Assembly: GCF_008801405.1 (NCBI RefSeq)
Contig: NZ_VZPV01000001.1
Location: 620,001-684,000, forward strand
From: Ralstonia insidiosa
GTDB lineage: Bacteria > Pseudomonadota > Gammaproteobacteria > Burkholderiales > Burkholderiaceae
DNA: 64,000 bases
Reading direction: 5' to 3'
A program made the translations under genes and the position numbers. How positions within the stretch are numbered: position 1 is the first letter of the stretch; each line of letters begins with the position of its first letter. Shown one piece after another: positions 26,620 to 34,717 of the stretch. The notes under the pieces are model-generated. The model searched no databases. It had not been told where the DNA came from and saw only the letters and a list, made by a program, of their open reading frames with translations.

Positions 26620-27405
26620 ATGTTACGCATCATTTCCGCCAACCTCAACGGCGTTCGCTCCGCCTCCAGCAAAGGCTTTTTCGACTGGATGGGCAAGCAG
26701 GACGCCGATTTCGTCTGCGTGCAGGAACTGAAATGCGCGCAAGACGACATGACGCCCGAATTCCTGGCCCCGCACGGTTACCACGGCGTGTTCCAGCACG
26801 CGGTGAAGAAGGGCTACAGCGGCGCGGGTATCTACACGCGCCACAAGCCGGACGAGGTCATCATCGGCTTCGATAACGGCGAGTTCGATGCCGAAGGCCG
26901 CTACGTTGAAGCGCGCTACGGCAAGCTGTCGATCATCTCGGTCTACGTGCCGTCGGGCTCCAGTGGCGAAGAGCGCCAGCAGGCAAAGTTCCGCTTCATG
27001 GATCTGTTCATGGATCACCTGAAGGACTTGCGCCACGAAAAGGGCCGCGAGGTCGTGCTGTGCGGCGACGTCAACATCGTCCACAAGGAAATCGACATCA
27101 AGAACTGGAAGGGCAACCAGAAGAACTCCGGCTGCCTGCCCGAAGAGCGCGCCTGGCTGACCAAGCTGTTCGACGAGGTCGGCTACGTGGATGTGTTTCG
27201 CACGCTGGACCAGCGCCCCGAGCAGTACACGTGGTGGAGCAACCGTGGCCAGGCCTACGCAAAGAACGTCGGGTGGCGGATCGATTACCAGATCGCCACG
27301 CCGGGCATTGCCGCCACGGCGCGCCGCACGTCGGTGTTCAAGGACATCAAGTTCAGTGATCACGCGCCGCTCACCGTCGATTACGACGCGCCCGTGCACT
27401 GGTAA
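26620..27405 (+). CDS. xth: Exodeoxyribonuclease III (AP endonuclease)
   Basis: A 261-aa Mg-dependent nuclease of the exonuclease III/EEP family, acting in base-excision repair. Catalytic residues are recognisable: LNGVRSASSKG, QELKCAQDD (metal-binding Glu), GDVNIVHKEIDIKN (Asp/Asn), RIDYQIAT and SDHAPLTVDYD (Asp-His pair). It begins 32 bases from the divergent pyrE. Confidence 0.95.
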   Translation: MLRIISANLNGVRSASSKGFFDWMGKQDADFVCVQELKCAQDDMTPEFLAPHGYHGVFQHAVKKGYSGAGIYTRHKPDEVIIGFDNGEFDAEGRYVEARYGKLSIISVYVPSGSSGEERQQAKFRFMDLFMDHLKDLRHEKGREVVLCGDVNIVHKEIDIKNWKGNQKNSGCLPEERAWLTKLFDEVGYVDVFRTLDQRPEQYTWWSNRGQAYAKNVGWRIDYQIATPGIAATARRTSVFKDIKFSDHAPLTVDYDAPVHW

Positions 27406-27477
27406 GTGGCATAAGCATCACGTTGTTGCGCTGCCGCAGAAATTTCTTCGGCAGCCGCTACAATGCAAAACTCACGT

Positions 27478-27501
27478 GCCGGCGAGTGCCGGCGTTTTTT
27501 T
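27478..27501 (+). terminator. Rho-independent terminator between xth and argC
   Basis: Stem GCCGGC / GCCGGC with a GAGT loop (27478-27493), followed by seven T. A TACAAT hexamer (27459-27464) lies just upstream, so the arrangement is a -10-like box immediately ahead of a terminator. Confidence 0.75.
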
Positions 27502-27529
27502 CTGCTCCAGTTTTTTTAGCGAGATCGCC

Positions 27530-28543
27530 ATGGCATTCAAGGTTTTCGTCGACGGTCAGGAAGGCACCACCGGCCTTCGCTTGCTCGACTATCTGTCGCA
27601 ACGTGACGATATCGAGCTGCTGCGCATCGCCGAAGACAAGCGCAAGGATTCGGCCGAGCGCGCCAAATTCCTGAATGCCGCCGATGTCGCATTCCTGTGC
27701 CTGCCAGACGTCGCCTCGCGCGAGGCCGTGTCGCTGGTCAACAACCCGAACACCTGCATCATCGACGCCAGCACCGCGTTCCGCACGGACGACAACTGGG
27801 TCTATGGCCTGCCCGAGCTGAACAAGGGCCAGCGTGAGCGCCTGCGCAACACCAAGCGCATCGCCGTGCCGGGCTGCCACGCCAGCGCATTCGTGCTGCT
27901 GATGCGCCCGCTGGTGGAGGCGGGCATCGTGCCGGCCGACTACCCAGTCACCGCGTTCTCGCTCACCGGCTACAGCGGTGGCGGCAAGCAGATGATTGCC
28001 GACTACCTCGCCGCCAATAACCCGAAGCTCGACAGCCCGCGCCCGTACGCGCTGGCGCTGGCGCACAAGCACCTGCCGGAGATGCGCGTGCAGAGCAAGC
28101 TGAGCCTGCCGCCGATCTTCACGCCGGTGGTCGGCAACTTCTTCAAGGGCCTGGCCGTGACGATCGGCCTGCACCCGCAGCACCTGGCACGCAAGGTGAG
28201 CCCCGCGGATGTCGCCAAGGTGTTGGCCGACTACTACCAGGGTGAGCAGTTCATCCGCGTGGCGCCGGCCGACAATGTCGCGACGCTCGACAACGGCTTC
28301 TTCGACGTGCAGGGCGCCAACGACACCAACCGCGCCGATCTGTTCGTGTTCGGCTCGGATGAGCGCATGGTCGTCACCGCCCGCCTGGACAATCTGGGCA
28401 AGGGCGCAGCCGGCGCCGCGGTGCAATGCATGAACGTGCATCTGGGCGTGGATGAGGCGACCAGCCTGCACGTGGAAGCGCCGATTCCCGCTGCGGGCGC
28501 CGAGCATGCCGTGCGCGAAGCCGCTCCGGGTTTCGCAAGCTGA
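27530..28543 (+). CDS. argC: N-acetyl-gamma-glutamyl-phosphate reductase, type 2
   Basis: A 337-aa arginine biosynthesis enzyme reducing N-acetylglutamyl phosphate with NADPH. The start VFVDGQEGTTGLRLLDYLS gives the nucleotide-binding loop, the catalytic Cys is in AVPGCHASAFVLLMRPL, and SLTGYSGGGKQMIADY is typical of the shorter type-2 enzymes. The ATG at 27530 fits the family N-terminus. Flanked by terminators, so it is likely a single-gene transcript. Confidence 0.95.
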   Translation: MAFKVFVDGQEGTTGLRLLDYLSQRDDIELLRIAEDKRKDSAERAKFLNAADVAFLCLPDVASREAVSLVNNPNTCIIDASTAFRTDDNWVYGLPELNKGQRERLRNTKRIAVPGCHASAFVLLMRPLVEAGIVPADYPVTAFSLTGYSGGGKQMIADYLAANNPKLDSPRPYALALAHKHLPEMRVQSKLSLPPIFTPVVGNFFKGLAVTIGLHPQHLARKVSPADVAKVLADYYQGEQFIRVAPADNVATLDNGFFDVQGANDTNRADLFVFGSDERMVVTARLDNLGKGAAGAAVQCMNVHLGVDEATSLHVEAPIPAAGAEHAVREAAPGFAS

Positions 28544-28563
28544 TCACCGGTTGAACCGATGTG

Positions 28564-28589
28564 AAAAACGCGCCTTCGGGCGCGTTTTT
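28564..28589. terminator. Bidirectional terminator between argC and the SPFH gene
   Basis: AAAAACGCGCC / GGCGCGTTTTT around a TTCG tetraloop. It terminates argC rightward and the SPFH gene leftward. Confidence 0.9.
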
Positions 28590-28611
28590 CTTTGGTGCGT
28601 TGGCTTGCGCG

Positions 28612-29520
28612 TTAGTGGTTCTGCCCCGTCGCCGGGATGTTGAACAGCATGCTGCCGCCATTGCCACCCGCCATCACACTCGGCGTCACGCCGTTCCACT
28701 TCTCGATGGCGGCACGCTCCAACTTCAGGCGTTCCCACGCCAGCAGGCGGTCATCCAGCGATGAAGCCAGCGCGTGGTTGGCGGCGGCTTCGCCTTCGGC
28801 AATCGCCACTTTCTTCTTGGCCTCGGCCTGGGCAGAACGCACTTCGTTTTCGGTGCGGATGGCGTCTTGGATGGCCTTGGTCTTGGCGCTCACGGCATCC
28901 AGCAACGCGCGCGGCGGGCGCAGCGAACCGACGATGCCGAACTGCTTGATCGACACGCCCAGCGGCGTGAGTCGCGCGTCGAGCTCGTTGGTCAGTCGTG
29001 CGACAAACTCCTCCTTCTTCGCGCCGTTCACATCATCAAAGTTGTATTCCGAGCCGATGGCGACGATCACGTTACGTGCCGTATCGCGCAGATAGCCGTG
29101 CGTAAAGCTTTCGATATGGTCGGCGCGGAAGTTGGTGTAGAACGCCGGTACCTTGTCGCGGTCGAGCTGGTACGAGACAGCCACGTCCACGTTCACGGGC
29201 ACGGCGTCCTTGGTGTTGAAGGTCAGCTCTTCGTTCATCGGCCGGCCTTCGTTCAGGTCCTGTGTCCAGACGACGCGTTGCACGAAGGTCGGGTACTGGA
29301 TGATGACCGTCTGCACCGGGTTGTAGAACACGAAGCCGGTGACGACGTTCTCGCGCGAGATGCCGCGATCGACCAGCCGGTTGATCTTGATGCCCGTATA
29401 GCCGGGCGGAATGATCTGCCAGTTCAGCAGGAAGGTCCGCGCGATCACCAGCGCCGCAATGGCGCCAAAGACGAACGCGAGCAGTTTGACCGGCAGTTTG
29501 CTTGCCGTGACTTGAGGCAT
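28612..29520 (-). CDS. SPFH/prohibitin-family membrane protein
   Basis: 302 aa with one N-terminal transmembrane helix (LLAFVFGAIAALVIARTFLL, about residues 13-32). An SPFH domain follows (PPGYTGIKINRLVDRGIS ... ELTFNTKDAVPVNVDVAVSYQL), then a helical, coiled-coil-like region rich in Ala/Glu/Lys (ENEVRSAQAEAKKKVAIAEGEAAANHAL). Such proteins form oligomeric scaffolds that organise membranes and control proteases, as HflC does. No partner gene lies next to it. Confidence 0.88.
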   Translation of the reverse strand: MPQVTASKLPVKLLAFVFGAIAALVIARTFLLNWQIIPPGYTGIKINRLVDRGISRENVVTGFVFYNPVQTVIIQYPTFVQRVVWTQDLNEGRPMNEELTFNTKDAVPVNVDVAVSYQLDRDKVPAFYTNFRADHIESFTHGYLRDTARNVIVAIGSEYNFDDVNGAKKEEFVARLTNELDARLTPLGVSIKQFGIVGSLRPPRALLDAVSAKTKAIQDAIRTENEVRSAQAEAKKKVAIAEGEAAANHALASSLDDRLLAWERLKLERAAIEKWNGVTPSVMAGGNGGSMLFNIPATGQNH

Positions 29521-29842
29521 GAGGGTTCCCCTTGCTTGTTGGTTTGCTTCTGAGGTGTTGGCTGGCGGGGCGGACGTACTGCTAGTGCAGACGTCTGCTG
29601 CTGGCGCAGGAATCGTCAGCGATTCCCGTCAGGGATGGCCGCGCCCGGTGGGCGGGTGGTGGCAAGCGAGCTTGCCAATGGTGATGCGGTGGTGAGCGTC
29701 AATACGACCGAGGTGGCGCATTGCAAAACTCGGATGTTGCGATGCACAAAGTATAGGTCGGCGCCGGAATTTTGCTGCCTATTTTGTGGCTCAAGCACGA
29801 GCGCTAGAGCCGTGCTTCAAATGCGCGAATGGTGCAGTGGGG
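29521..29842. other. Intergenic region upstream of the SPFH gene
   Basis: 322 bases with no supported gene. On the minus strand a TATACT hexamer (29755 to 29750) could be the -10 of the SPFH promoter, but no good -35 is seen at 17 bases. Confidence 0.35.
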
Positions 29843-30610
29843 TCAGGCTTGGCCCGGATGGATGCGTTCCGGATTCCAGCCGAGCGCGTTGTACACGTGA
29901 TAGCGCGCGATGCCGATCCACTCGTGCAGCGCGTAGTCCATCAGCGCAAAGTTGTACGCCATCGGCAACGGCGATGCGGTGGCCTGCAGATCATCGGCGC
30001 GCACGGGAATCGGCGTCATGCCGAAGTGCGCGAAATACAGCAGGCTGCGCCGCAGGTGGATGGCGGAAGACACCAGCAGCGTGCGATCTGGCGCGTAGTC
30101 GGCCAGCGCCGCGCGCGAGAACTGCGCGTTCTGCCACGTGTTCATGCTCTTGGGCTCCATGAGCACGTCGTCGCTGTTGACGCCGAGTGCGACGATCTCG
30201 TGGCGATAGACCGTCGCTTCGGGTTCGCCGTGGTGGCGTGCATCACCGCCGCTCACGAGGATCTTGCATTCGCCGTTCGTTCCGGCGCTCGCCTTCCGGC
30301 AGGCCTGGTACAACTGCACGGCCTCCACGATGCGCGGATACGAGAAGAGGCCAGGCTCCACCGTCTTGCCGATGCGGAAGGTGCCCGCACCCAGCAGCAC
30401 GATGGCGTTGCGCGCGCCCCAACTGATCTGCGGCTCGTTCTCGAACGGCTTTTCCAGGGAATCGAGCAGCCAGGCCGGCACCGGCCCACAGCCGATGGCC
30501 ACCACCAACACCACGCAGAGCGCCGTCAGCGTGCGCGCAGCCCGGCGCCGTGCACGCGCCGCGCACACCATCGCCACGATTACCAGCACACACAGCACGG
30601 CCAGGCTCAC
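29843..30610 (-). CDS. YdcF/ElyC family (DUF218) membrane protein
   Basis: 255 aa. Two N-terminal hydrophobic segments are followed by the DUF218 domain: NAIVLLGAGTFRIGK, ILVSGGDARHHGEPEATVY, MEPKSMNTWQNAQFSRAAL, LLVSSAIHLRRSLLYFAHFG. The family includes ElyC, which affects peptidoglycan precursor/undecaprenyl metabolism in E. coli. It starts at a GTG at 30610 with GGGAG upstream. Confidence 0.85.
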   Translation of the reverse strand: MSLAVLCVLVIVAMVCAARARRRAARTLTALCVVLVVAIGCGPVPAWLLDSLEKPFENEPQISWGARNAIVLLGAGTFRIGKTVEPGLFSYPRIVEAVQLYQACRKASAGTNGECKILVSGGDARHHGEPEATVYRHEIVALGVNSDDVLMEPKSMNTWQNAQFSRAALADYAPDRTLLVSSAIHLRRSLLYFAHFGMTPIPVRADDLQATASPLPMAYNFALMDYALHEWIGIARYHVYNALGWNPERIHPGQA

Positions 30611-30701
30611 AGGTTTCTCCCATCCAGCACATCAGGGCACGCCACGCGCGTGCACGAGGTGCCATCGTAAAGAGGAATGGCCGGCCGTGCGACCCATCTT
30701 C

Positions 30702-31076
30702 TTACGGGGTTGTTGCCGGTGCGGCAGAAGGCTGCGGATTGGCTGACGGTGCGGGCACGTCTTGCGCCGCCTGCGGCTTGGTGTCGGGGCTGGTGTTGTC
30801 CTGCTGTTGTTGCTGACGCATCCGGCCCTTGCCACCGCGTCCGCCGCCCTGGCGGTTGACCGGTGCAGCCTTGGTTTGCTGCAGGTCTTTGTTGATGGAC
30901 TCCACTGAGCGTGGCGGTGGTGTCATGTGGGCGAAGTTGCTCTGGATGTTGTGCAGCGCTTCGGTGTCTTCAGCCGGTGCAGATGTTGTCTGGGCAACGG
31001 CCGGCGGCGGCAGCGCCGCAACGAGCGCGGCAGCGCAGGCCAGGGGGAGGAGGGTGGTGCGGAGCATGGGCTGCAT
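30702..31076 (-). CDS. Small secreted Gln/Pro-rich protein, unknown function
   Basis: 124 aa. A signal peptide (LLPLACAAALVAALPPPAVAQ, cleavage after AVA) is followed by a low-complexity mature part rich in Gln, Pro, Gly and Ala, with a GGGRGGKGRMRQQQQQ stretch. I do not recognise a family. A start at 31067 (MLRTTLL) is equally possible. It could be a periplasmic or surface protein; the low complexity means family searches may be uninformative. Confidence 0.6.
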   Translation of the reverse strand: MQPMLRTTLLPLACAAALVAALPPPAVAQTTSAPAEDTEALHNIQSNFAHMTPPPRSVESINKDLQQTKAAPVNRQGGGRGGKGRMRQQQQQDNTSPDTKPQAAQDVPAPSANPQPSAAPATTP

Positions 31077-31175
31077 GAGCGGTCGGCAATCAGGCGGGAG
31101 CGATGCCCGGATTGTGGCGCCGGATGCGGGTGGGGAGTTTGAGGTTTGTGTTGCGGGAAATTACGGTGCCGCCCC

Positions 31176-31646
31176 TCAGTCGGCTCCGCCAATCTTCCCC
31201 AGCAACTCCCGCAACATCGCCCGCTCGGCCTGGCTCAGCGCCGAGAGCATCCGCTCCTCCGTCTCTACATGCGAGGCGACCAGCCCGTCGACCAAGGCGA
31301 AACCGTCGTCGGTGAGCACGATCTGCAGCCCGCGCCGGTCTTCCGGATCGGTCTTGCGGGCGATCAGGCCGCGCTTTTCCAACCGGTCGAGCCGGTTGGT
31401 CATGGCGGAGGTGGACAGCATCATGTCCTTGGCCAGCGCGGAGGGCGACAGCGCCTGTTCGCGGCCATTGCGGCGCAGCGTGAGCAGTACGTCAAAGCCG
31501 GCCATGTCCAAGTCGGCGCTGGCGATATTGGCAATCACGCCCTGGCGCAGCCGCTCGCCAGCGCGCCAGACCTCGCCGCAGACGGCCATGGGGCTCGCGT
31601 CGACGTCCGGGCGCTCGCGCCGCCATTGCGCGAGGATGCCGTCCAT
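31176..31646 (-). CDS. MarR-family transcriptional regulator
   Basis: 156 aa with a MarR-type winged helix: FDVLLTLRRNGREQALSPSALAKDMMLSTSAMTNRLDRLEKRGLI, then DPEDRRGLQIVLTDDG forming the wing. It is probably a dimeric repressor. The start at 31646 follows AAGGGGGACC; the upstream ATG at 31685 is possible. It is divergent from a nitroreductase gene. Palindromes in that gap and before the EamA gene fit its operator. Confidence 0.9.
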   Translation of the reverse strand: MDGILAQWRRERPDVDASPMAVCGEVWRAGERLRQGVIANIASADLDMAGFDVLLTLRRNGREQALSPSALAKDMMLSTSAMTNRLDRLEKRGLIARKTDPEDRRGLQIVLTDDGFALVDGLVASHVETEERMLSALSQAERAMLRELLGKIGGAD

Positions 31647-31711
31647 CGGTCCCCCTTGTGTGGGTGTGGGATCACCTTGACCCATCGAAAACCTCGTCCT
31701 AGTATTTCGAC

Positions 31712-31732
31712 ATCAAACTATTTGATATCAAG
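31712..31732. promoter_or_regulatory. Probable MarR operator before the nitroreductase gene
   Basis: Two overlapping palindromes: ATCAAA-CTA-TTTGAT (31712-31726) and TTGATATCAA (31722-31731). The second core is repeated before the downstream transporter gene. Confidence 0.65.
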
Positions 31733-31806
31733 ATTCTTGGAAGCGTATCGGGTTTGCCGGTACGAAGCAATCAGGCATCCCGCCGCACTTTTACATGAGA
31801 GCCATC

Positions 31807-32394
31807 ATGACTGAACGACTTGCCGATCACCCGATCGATCCGCTGTTTCTGGCACGCTGGTCGCCGCGCGCCTACGACGGCCAACCCATGCCCGAGGCCG
31901 ATCTGCTGCGCATTCTGGAGGCGGCGCGCTGGGCACCGTCGGCCTACAACTACCAGCCGTGGCGCTTTCTCTACGCCCGTCGCGACGATGCGCACTGGAC
32001 CGAATTCGTCAGCCTGCTCGTACCCATGAATCGTGATTGGGCGCAACACGCCTCGGCGCTGATCTTTGTGCTGTCCGACACGCGCATTCACCGCGACGAC
32101 CCGGCCAACGCTGTGCCGTCGCAGACGCACAGCTTCGATGCCGGTGCCGCATGGGCGCAACTGGGGCTGCAGGCGGTCAGCCTCGGCTACCACGCGCGCG
32201 GCATGGCGGGCGTGGACTACGAGCGGGCGCGCGCTGTGCTGCACGTGCCGGAACGCTTTCGCATCGAGATTGCCGTGGCCGTTGGCCGCCGCGGCTATGT
32301 GGTGTCGTTGCCGGCGCCGTTGCAATCGGTGGAAGGCCCCACGCCGCGCAAGCCGATCAGTGAACTGGCATTCAGCGGGCGTTTTCCGGGCTGA
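31807..32394 (+). CDS. Nitroreductase family protein
   Basis: 195 aa, FMN-dependent nitroreductase fold: FLARWSPRAYDGQPMPEADLLRILEAARWAPSAYNYQPWRFLYA near the N-terminus (FMN and substrate contacts), and late AVAVGRRGYVVSLP. It reduces nitro-aromatics, quinones or related compounds with NAD(P)H. The ATG at 31807 is preceded by GAGAG; another at 31795 is possible. It lies between the divergent MarR gene and the EamA exporter with matching operators, so a stress-induced detoxification unit is likely. Confidence 0.88.
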   Translation: MTERLADHPIDPLFLARWSPRAYDGQPMPEADLLRILEAARWAPSAYNYQPWRFLYARRDDAHWTEFVSLLVPMNRDWAQHASALIFVLSDTRIHRDDPANAVPSQTHSFDAGAAWAQLGLQAVSLGYHARGMAGVDYERARAVLHVPERFRIEIAVAVGRRGYVVSLPAPLQSVEGPTPRKPISELAFSGRFPG

Positions 32395-32410
32395 TTTTTT
32401 TGATCCATTT

Positions 32411-32426
32411 AATTCGATATCAAATT
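32411..32426. promoter_or_regulatory. Probable second MarR operator before the EamA gene
   Basis: AATTCGATATCAAATT is palindromic except for one position and shares the GATATCAA core with the site at 31722-31731. It lies 21 bases upstream of the EamA start. Confidence 0.62.
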
Positions 32427-32446
32427 ACGATACGTGGAGATTCATC

Positions 32447-33364
32447 ATGCCATTCAACCGCCTGACCGCAATGCTGGCCACCGCCGTGGCGCCCATGTTG
32501 TGGGGCACCACCTACCTCGTCTTCACGCAGACACTGCCGGTTGACCATCCGCTGCTGGTGGGCGCGCTGCGTGCGCTGCCGGCTGGCGTGTTGCTGATGC
32601 TGCTCGGCCCAGGCTTGCCGCCGCGCGACAAGCTGCTGCCGCTGCTGCTTCTCGGGCTGGCCAACATCGGGGTGTTCTTCGCGCTGCTGTTCGTTGCGGC
32701 GCAGCGCCTGCCGGGGGGGGTGGCGGCGACGATCATGTCTGCGCAGCCGCTGGTGGTCGCGTTGCTGGCGTGGCCGCTGCTCGCGCGCAAACCGCGTCCG
32801 GTGCAACTGGTGGTGGCGCTGGCAGGGTCGCTGGGGGTGGGGCTGCTGATTCTTGGGCCGGCGGCCAAGCTGGATGCGATTGGCGTGGCGGCGGCGCTGG
32901 CTGCTGCGCTGTCGATGGCAATGGGCACGGTGCTCATCGAACGCTGGGGCCGCATCGGCACGCCGTTGGCGGTGGCTGCGTGGCAACTTGCGTTGGGCGG
33001 ACTGGTACTGCTGCCGGTCGCGTTGTTCGTGGAGGGGCTGCCGCCTGTGCTTACAGCGCGCAATGCTGTTGGCTTCGCGTACTTGATCGTGATCGGCACA
33101 GCGCTGGGCTACTGGCTGTGGATTCGCGGTATCGGTGTGCTGGGCGCGGACGTGACGTTTCTATCGTTGCTGAGCCCGCTGACAGCCACGGTGCTGGGTG
33201 CGCTGGTGCTGGGTGAGTGGTTCAGCCCGGTGCAGAGCGCGGGAGCGGTGCTGATCCTGGGCGCGACAGTGGCGGGGATGGCGTTGTCGCGGCGCGCGAA
33301 GGCCGTCGTGCAAACAACAAGCCCCGCGAGGCCGGTGAAGCCTGCGGGGCCGAGAGTGCGGTGA
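32447..33364 (+). CDS. EamA/DMT-superfamily exporter
   Basis: A 305-aa inner membrane protein with ten hydrophobic segments and two EamA repeats (VAPMLWGTTYLVFTQTLP and LIVIGTALGYWLWIRGIG ... LLSPLTATVLGALVLGEW). It exports small metabolites or toxic compounds; the substrate is unknown. The start at 32447 has GGAGA before it and its own operator copy, so it can be expressed separately from the nitroreductase. The last ~15 residues overlap a terminator-like hairpin of the opposite strand. Confidence 0.92.
   Translation: MPFNRLTAMLATAVAPMLWGTTYLVFTQTLPVDHPLLVGALRALPAGVLLMLLGPGLPPRDKLLPLLLLGLANIGVFFALLFVAAQRLPGGVAATIMSAQPLVVALLAWPLLARKPRPVQLVVALAGSLGVGLLILGPAAKLDAIGVAAALAAALSMAMGTVLIERWGRIGTPLAVAAWQLALGGLVLLPVALFVEGLPPVLTARNAVGFAYLIVIGTALGYWLWIRGIGVLGADVTFLSLLSPLTATVLGALVLGEWFSPVQSAGAVLILGATVAGMALSRRAKAVVQTTSPARPVKPAGPRVR
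33321..33350 (-). terminator. Rho-independent terminator of the lipoprotein gene ending at 33381
   Basis: GCCCCGC-G-AGGC pairs with GCCT-GCGGGGC around a 7-base loop. Read leftward it is followed by TTGTTGTTTG. It lies inside the 3' end of the EamA coding region. Confidence 0.6.
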
Positions 33365-33380
33365 TGCGGTGATGCTGTGC

Positions 33381-34397
33381 TTATTTGACCGACTTCAGGT
33401 CTTGCGAGAACGTCTTCACGTAGTTCGCCGGAGCGGTGTCCTTGTAGGTGTAGTTCTGGTCGCACTTGACGGTGCGTTGGCCAGCGACGTCCCACCAGCA
33501 GCGCATATCGATGCCGTACGTACCACTTGGCAGATTGCCATCTGTGGACTTCGTAATCGATTGCACGTGGTGGATGCGCAGCGCGTTGAACGTGCCGGAA
33601 GCGATCGTCACCGGCTCATAGGCTTCCACGGTCGAGGTGGCGTTGACGGTTTCCTGATAGCCGGTGTCGCAGCTGTACGTCCATGCCGACGTCCATGATT
33701 TGTTGACCGACAGGGGGAAGCTCACCAGCGTGCGCTTGGGGGTGTACGTGCAGATGCTGCCGTCCGTGCGCTTGCGCTTGATGCGGTTGCCGTCAGCATC
33801 TTGCGTGTAGGTTTCGTCGGCCACGCCGTCGACGGTTGAGGGCATCGTGGCATAGCCCGTCGTGCTGTCGACGTTAGTCGTCGTGTTCACGCGCTCGTGG
33901 ACTTCTGGCGCGCCACCGCTCAGGCGTGCGGTCGTTTCCGTCCAGGTTGTGACACGGCCAGCGGTTTGCGGCGCGCCGGAGGTGTACTCATGCGGCGTCA
34001 CCGTTACCGTCACCTTGACCGACTTGCTCGCATCCTTGGCCGACGTCGCAGTCACCGTGAACGTGCCACCCGGCGGGCTCATCAGCCCAGCCGTCCAGCT
34101 TTGCGTGCTGGCGCCCTTGACCGAGAAATCGGTATAGCTTGTCTTGTTGCCGGCATTCCAGTTGACGTCCTTGTCGGTATCAAAGCGCAGATCCTGGCCC
34201 GACTTGACCGTCAGCGTGGCGGTCTGGTTGCCGCCGACGTTGATCGACTGAACCTTGGCGCCGCCAACGGTGGCGCTCACGGTGAAGCTATTCGGATCGG
34301 CAAAACCACCGTTGCTGCCGCCATCGCCGCCGCCGCCGCAAGCGGCCAACGTGCAAGCCAGGACAATGCCCGTCAGTCCCTTACCCCATGTCTGCAT
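33381..34397 (-). CDS. Lipoprotein of unknown function
   Basis: 338 aa. The signal peptide ends in a lipobox (TLAACGGGGDGG, Cys near residue 20). The mature part is Thr/Ser-rich with beta-type stretches: an Ig/PKD-like N-terminal part (SATVGGAKVQSINVGGNQTATLTVKSG ... GGTFTVTATSAKDASKSVKVTVTVTP), then a C-terminal part with TDGSICTYTP and WWDVAGQRTVKCDQN whose cysteines could pair. The start at 34397 gives a compact signal peptide. I know no function for it; surface exposure is an inference. Confidence 0.78.
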   Translation of the reverse strand: MQTWGKGLTGIVLACTLAACGGGGDGGSNGGFADPNSFTVSATVGGAKVQSINVGGNQTATLTVKSGQDLRFDTDKDVNWNAGNKTSYTDFSVKGASTQSWTAGLMSPPGGTFTVTATSAKDASKSVKVTVTVTPHEYTSGAPQTAGRVTTWTETTARLSGGAPEVHERVNTTTNVDSTTGYATMPSTVDGVADETYTQDADGNRIKRKRTDGSICTYTPKRTLVSFPLSVNKSWTSAWTYSCDTGYQETVNATSTVEAYEPVTIASGTFNALRIHHVQSITKSTDGNLPSGTYGIDMRCWWDVAGQRTVKCDQNYTYKDTAPANYVKTFSQDLKSVK

Positions 34398-34576
34398 TTT
34401 TCTTATCCCTGATTTTTGTAGAAATTTGTGTGCAGTAAAGCTGCGGTGCGCAGCGTACAAGGAGGGGAAATTTGTTTTCTTAGGATTTCCTTATGGAAAT
34501 GAGGATCCCCACTCGTTGGTGGGTATTCAGCGGTTTTCTGCGCTCGGGTTTCGTTGATGCCGTGGTGCCAAACAAA

Positions 34577-34607
34577 AACCCCGCAAAACCAGTTGGCTGG
34601 CGGGGTT
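34577..34607 (-). terminator. Rho-independent terminator after the M48 peptidase gene
   Basis: AACCCCG / CGGGGTT plus an inner CCAG / CTGG stem. Read leftward it is followed by TTTTTGTTT, 110 bases past the peptidase stop. Confidence 0.75.
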
Positions 34608-34717
34608 GTGGGGTTGAGTTGGATTGGGCGGGCGAATCGGCGTCGTTATGCGCGTAGTGGCCGTGACGAAATCGGATGTCGCCATTGGCAGATGCGCGTT
34701 GATTAACGAATGATTAT

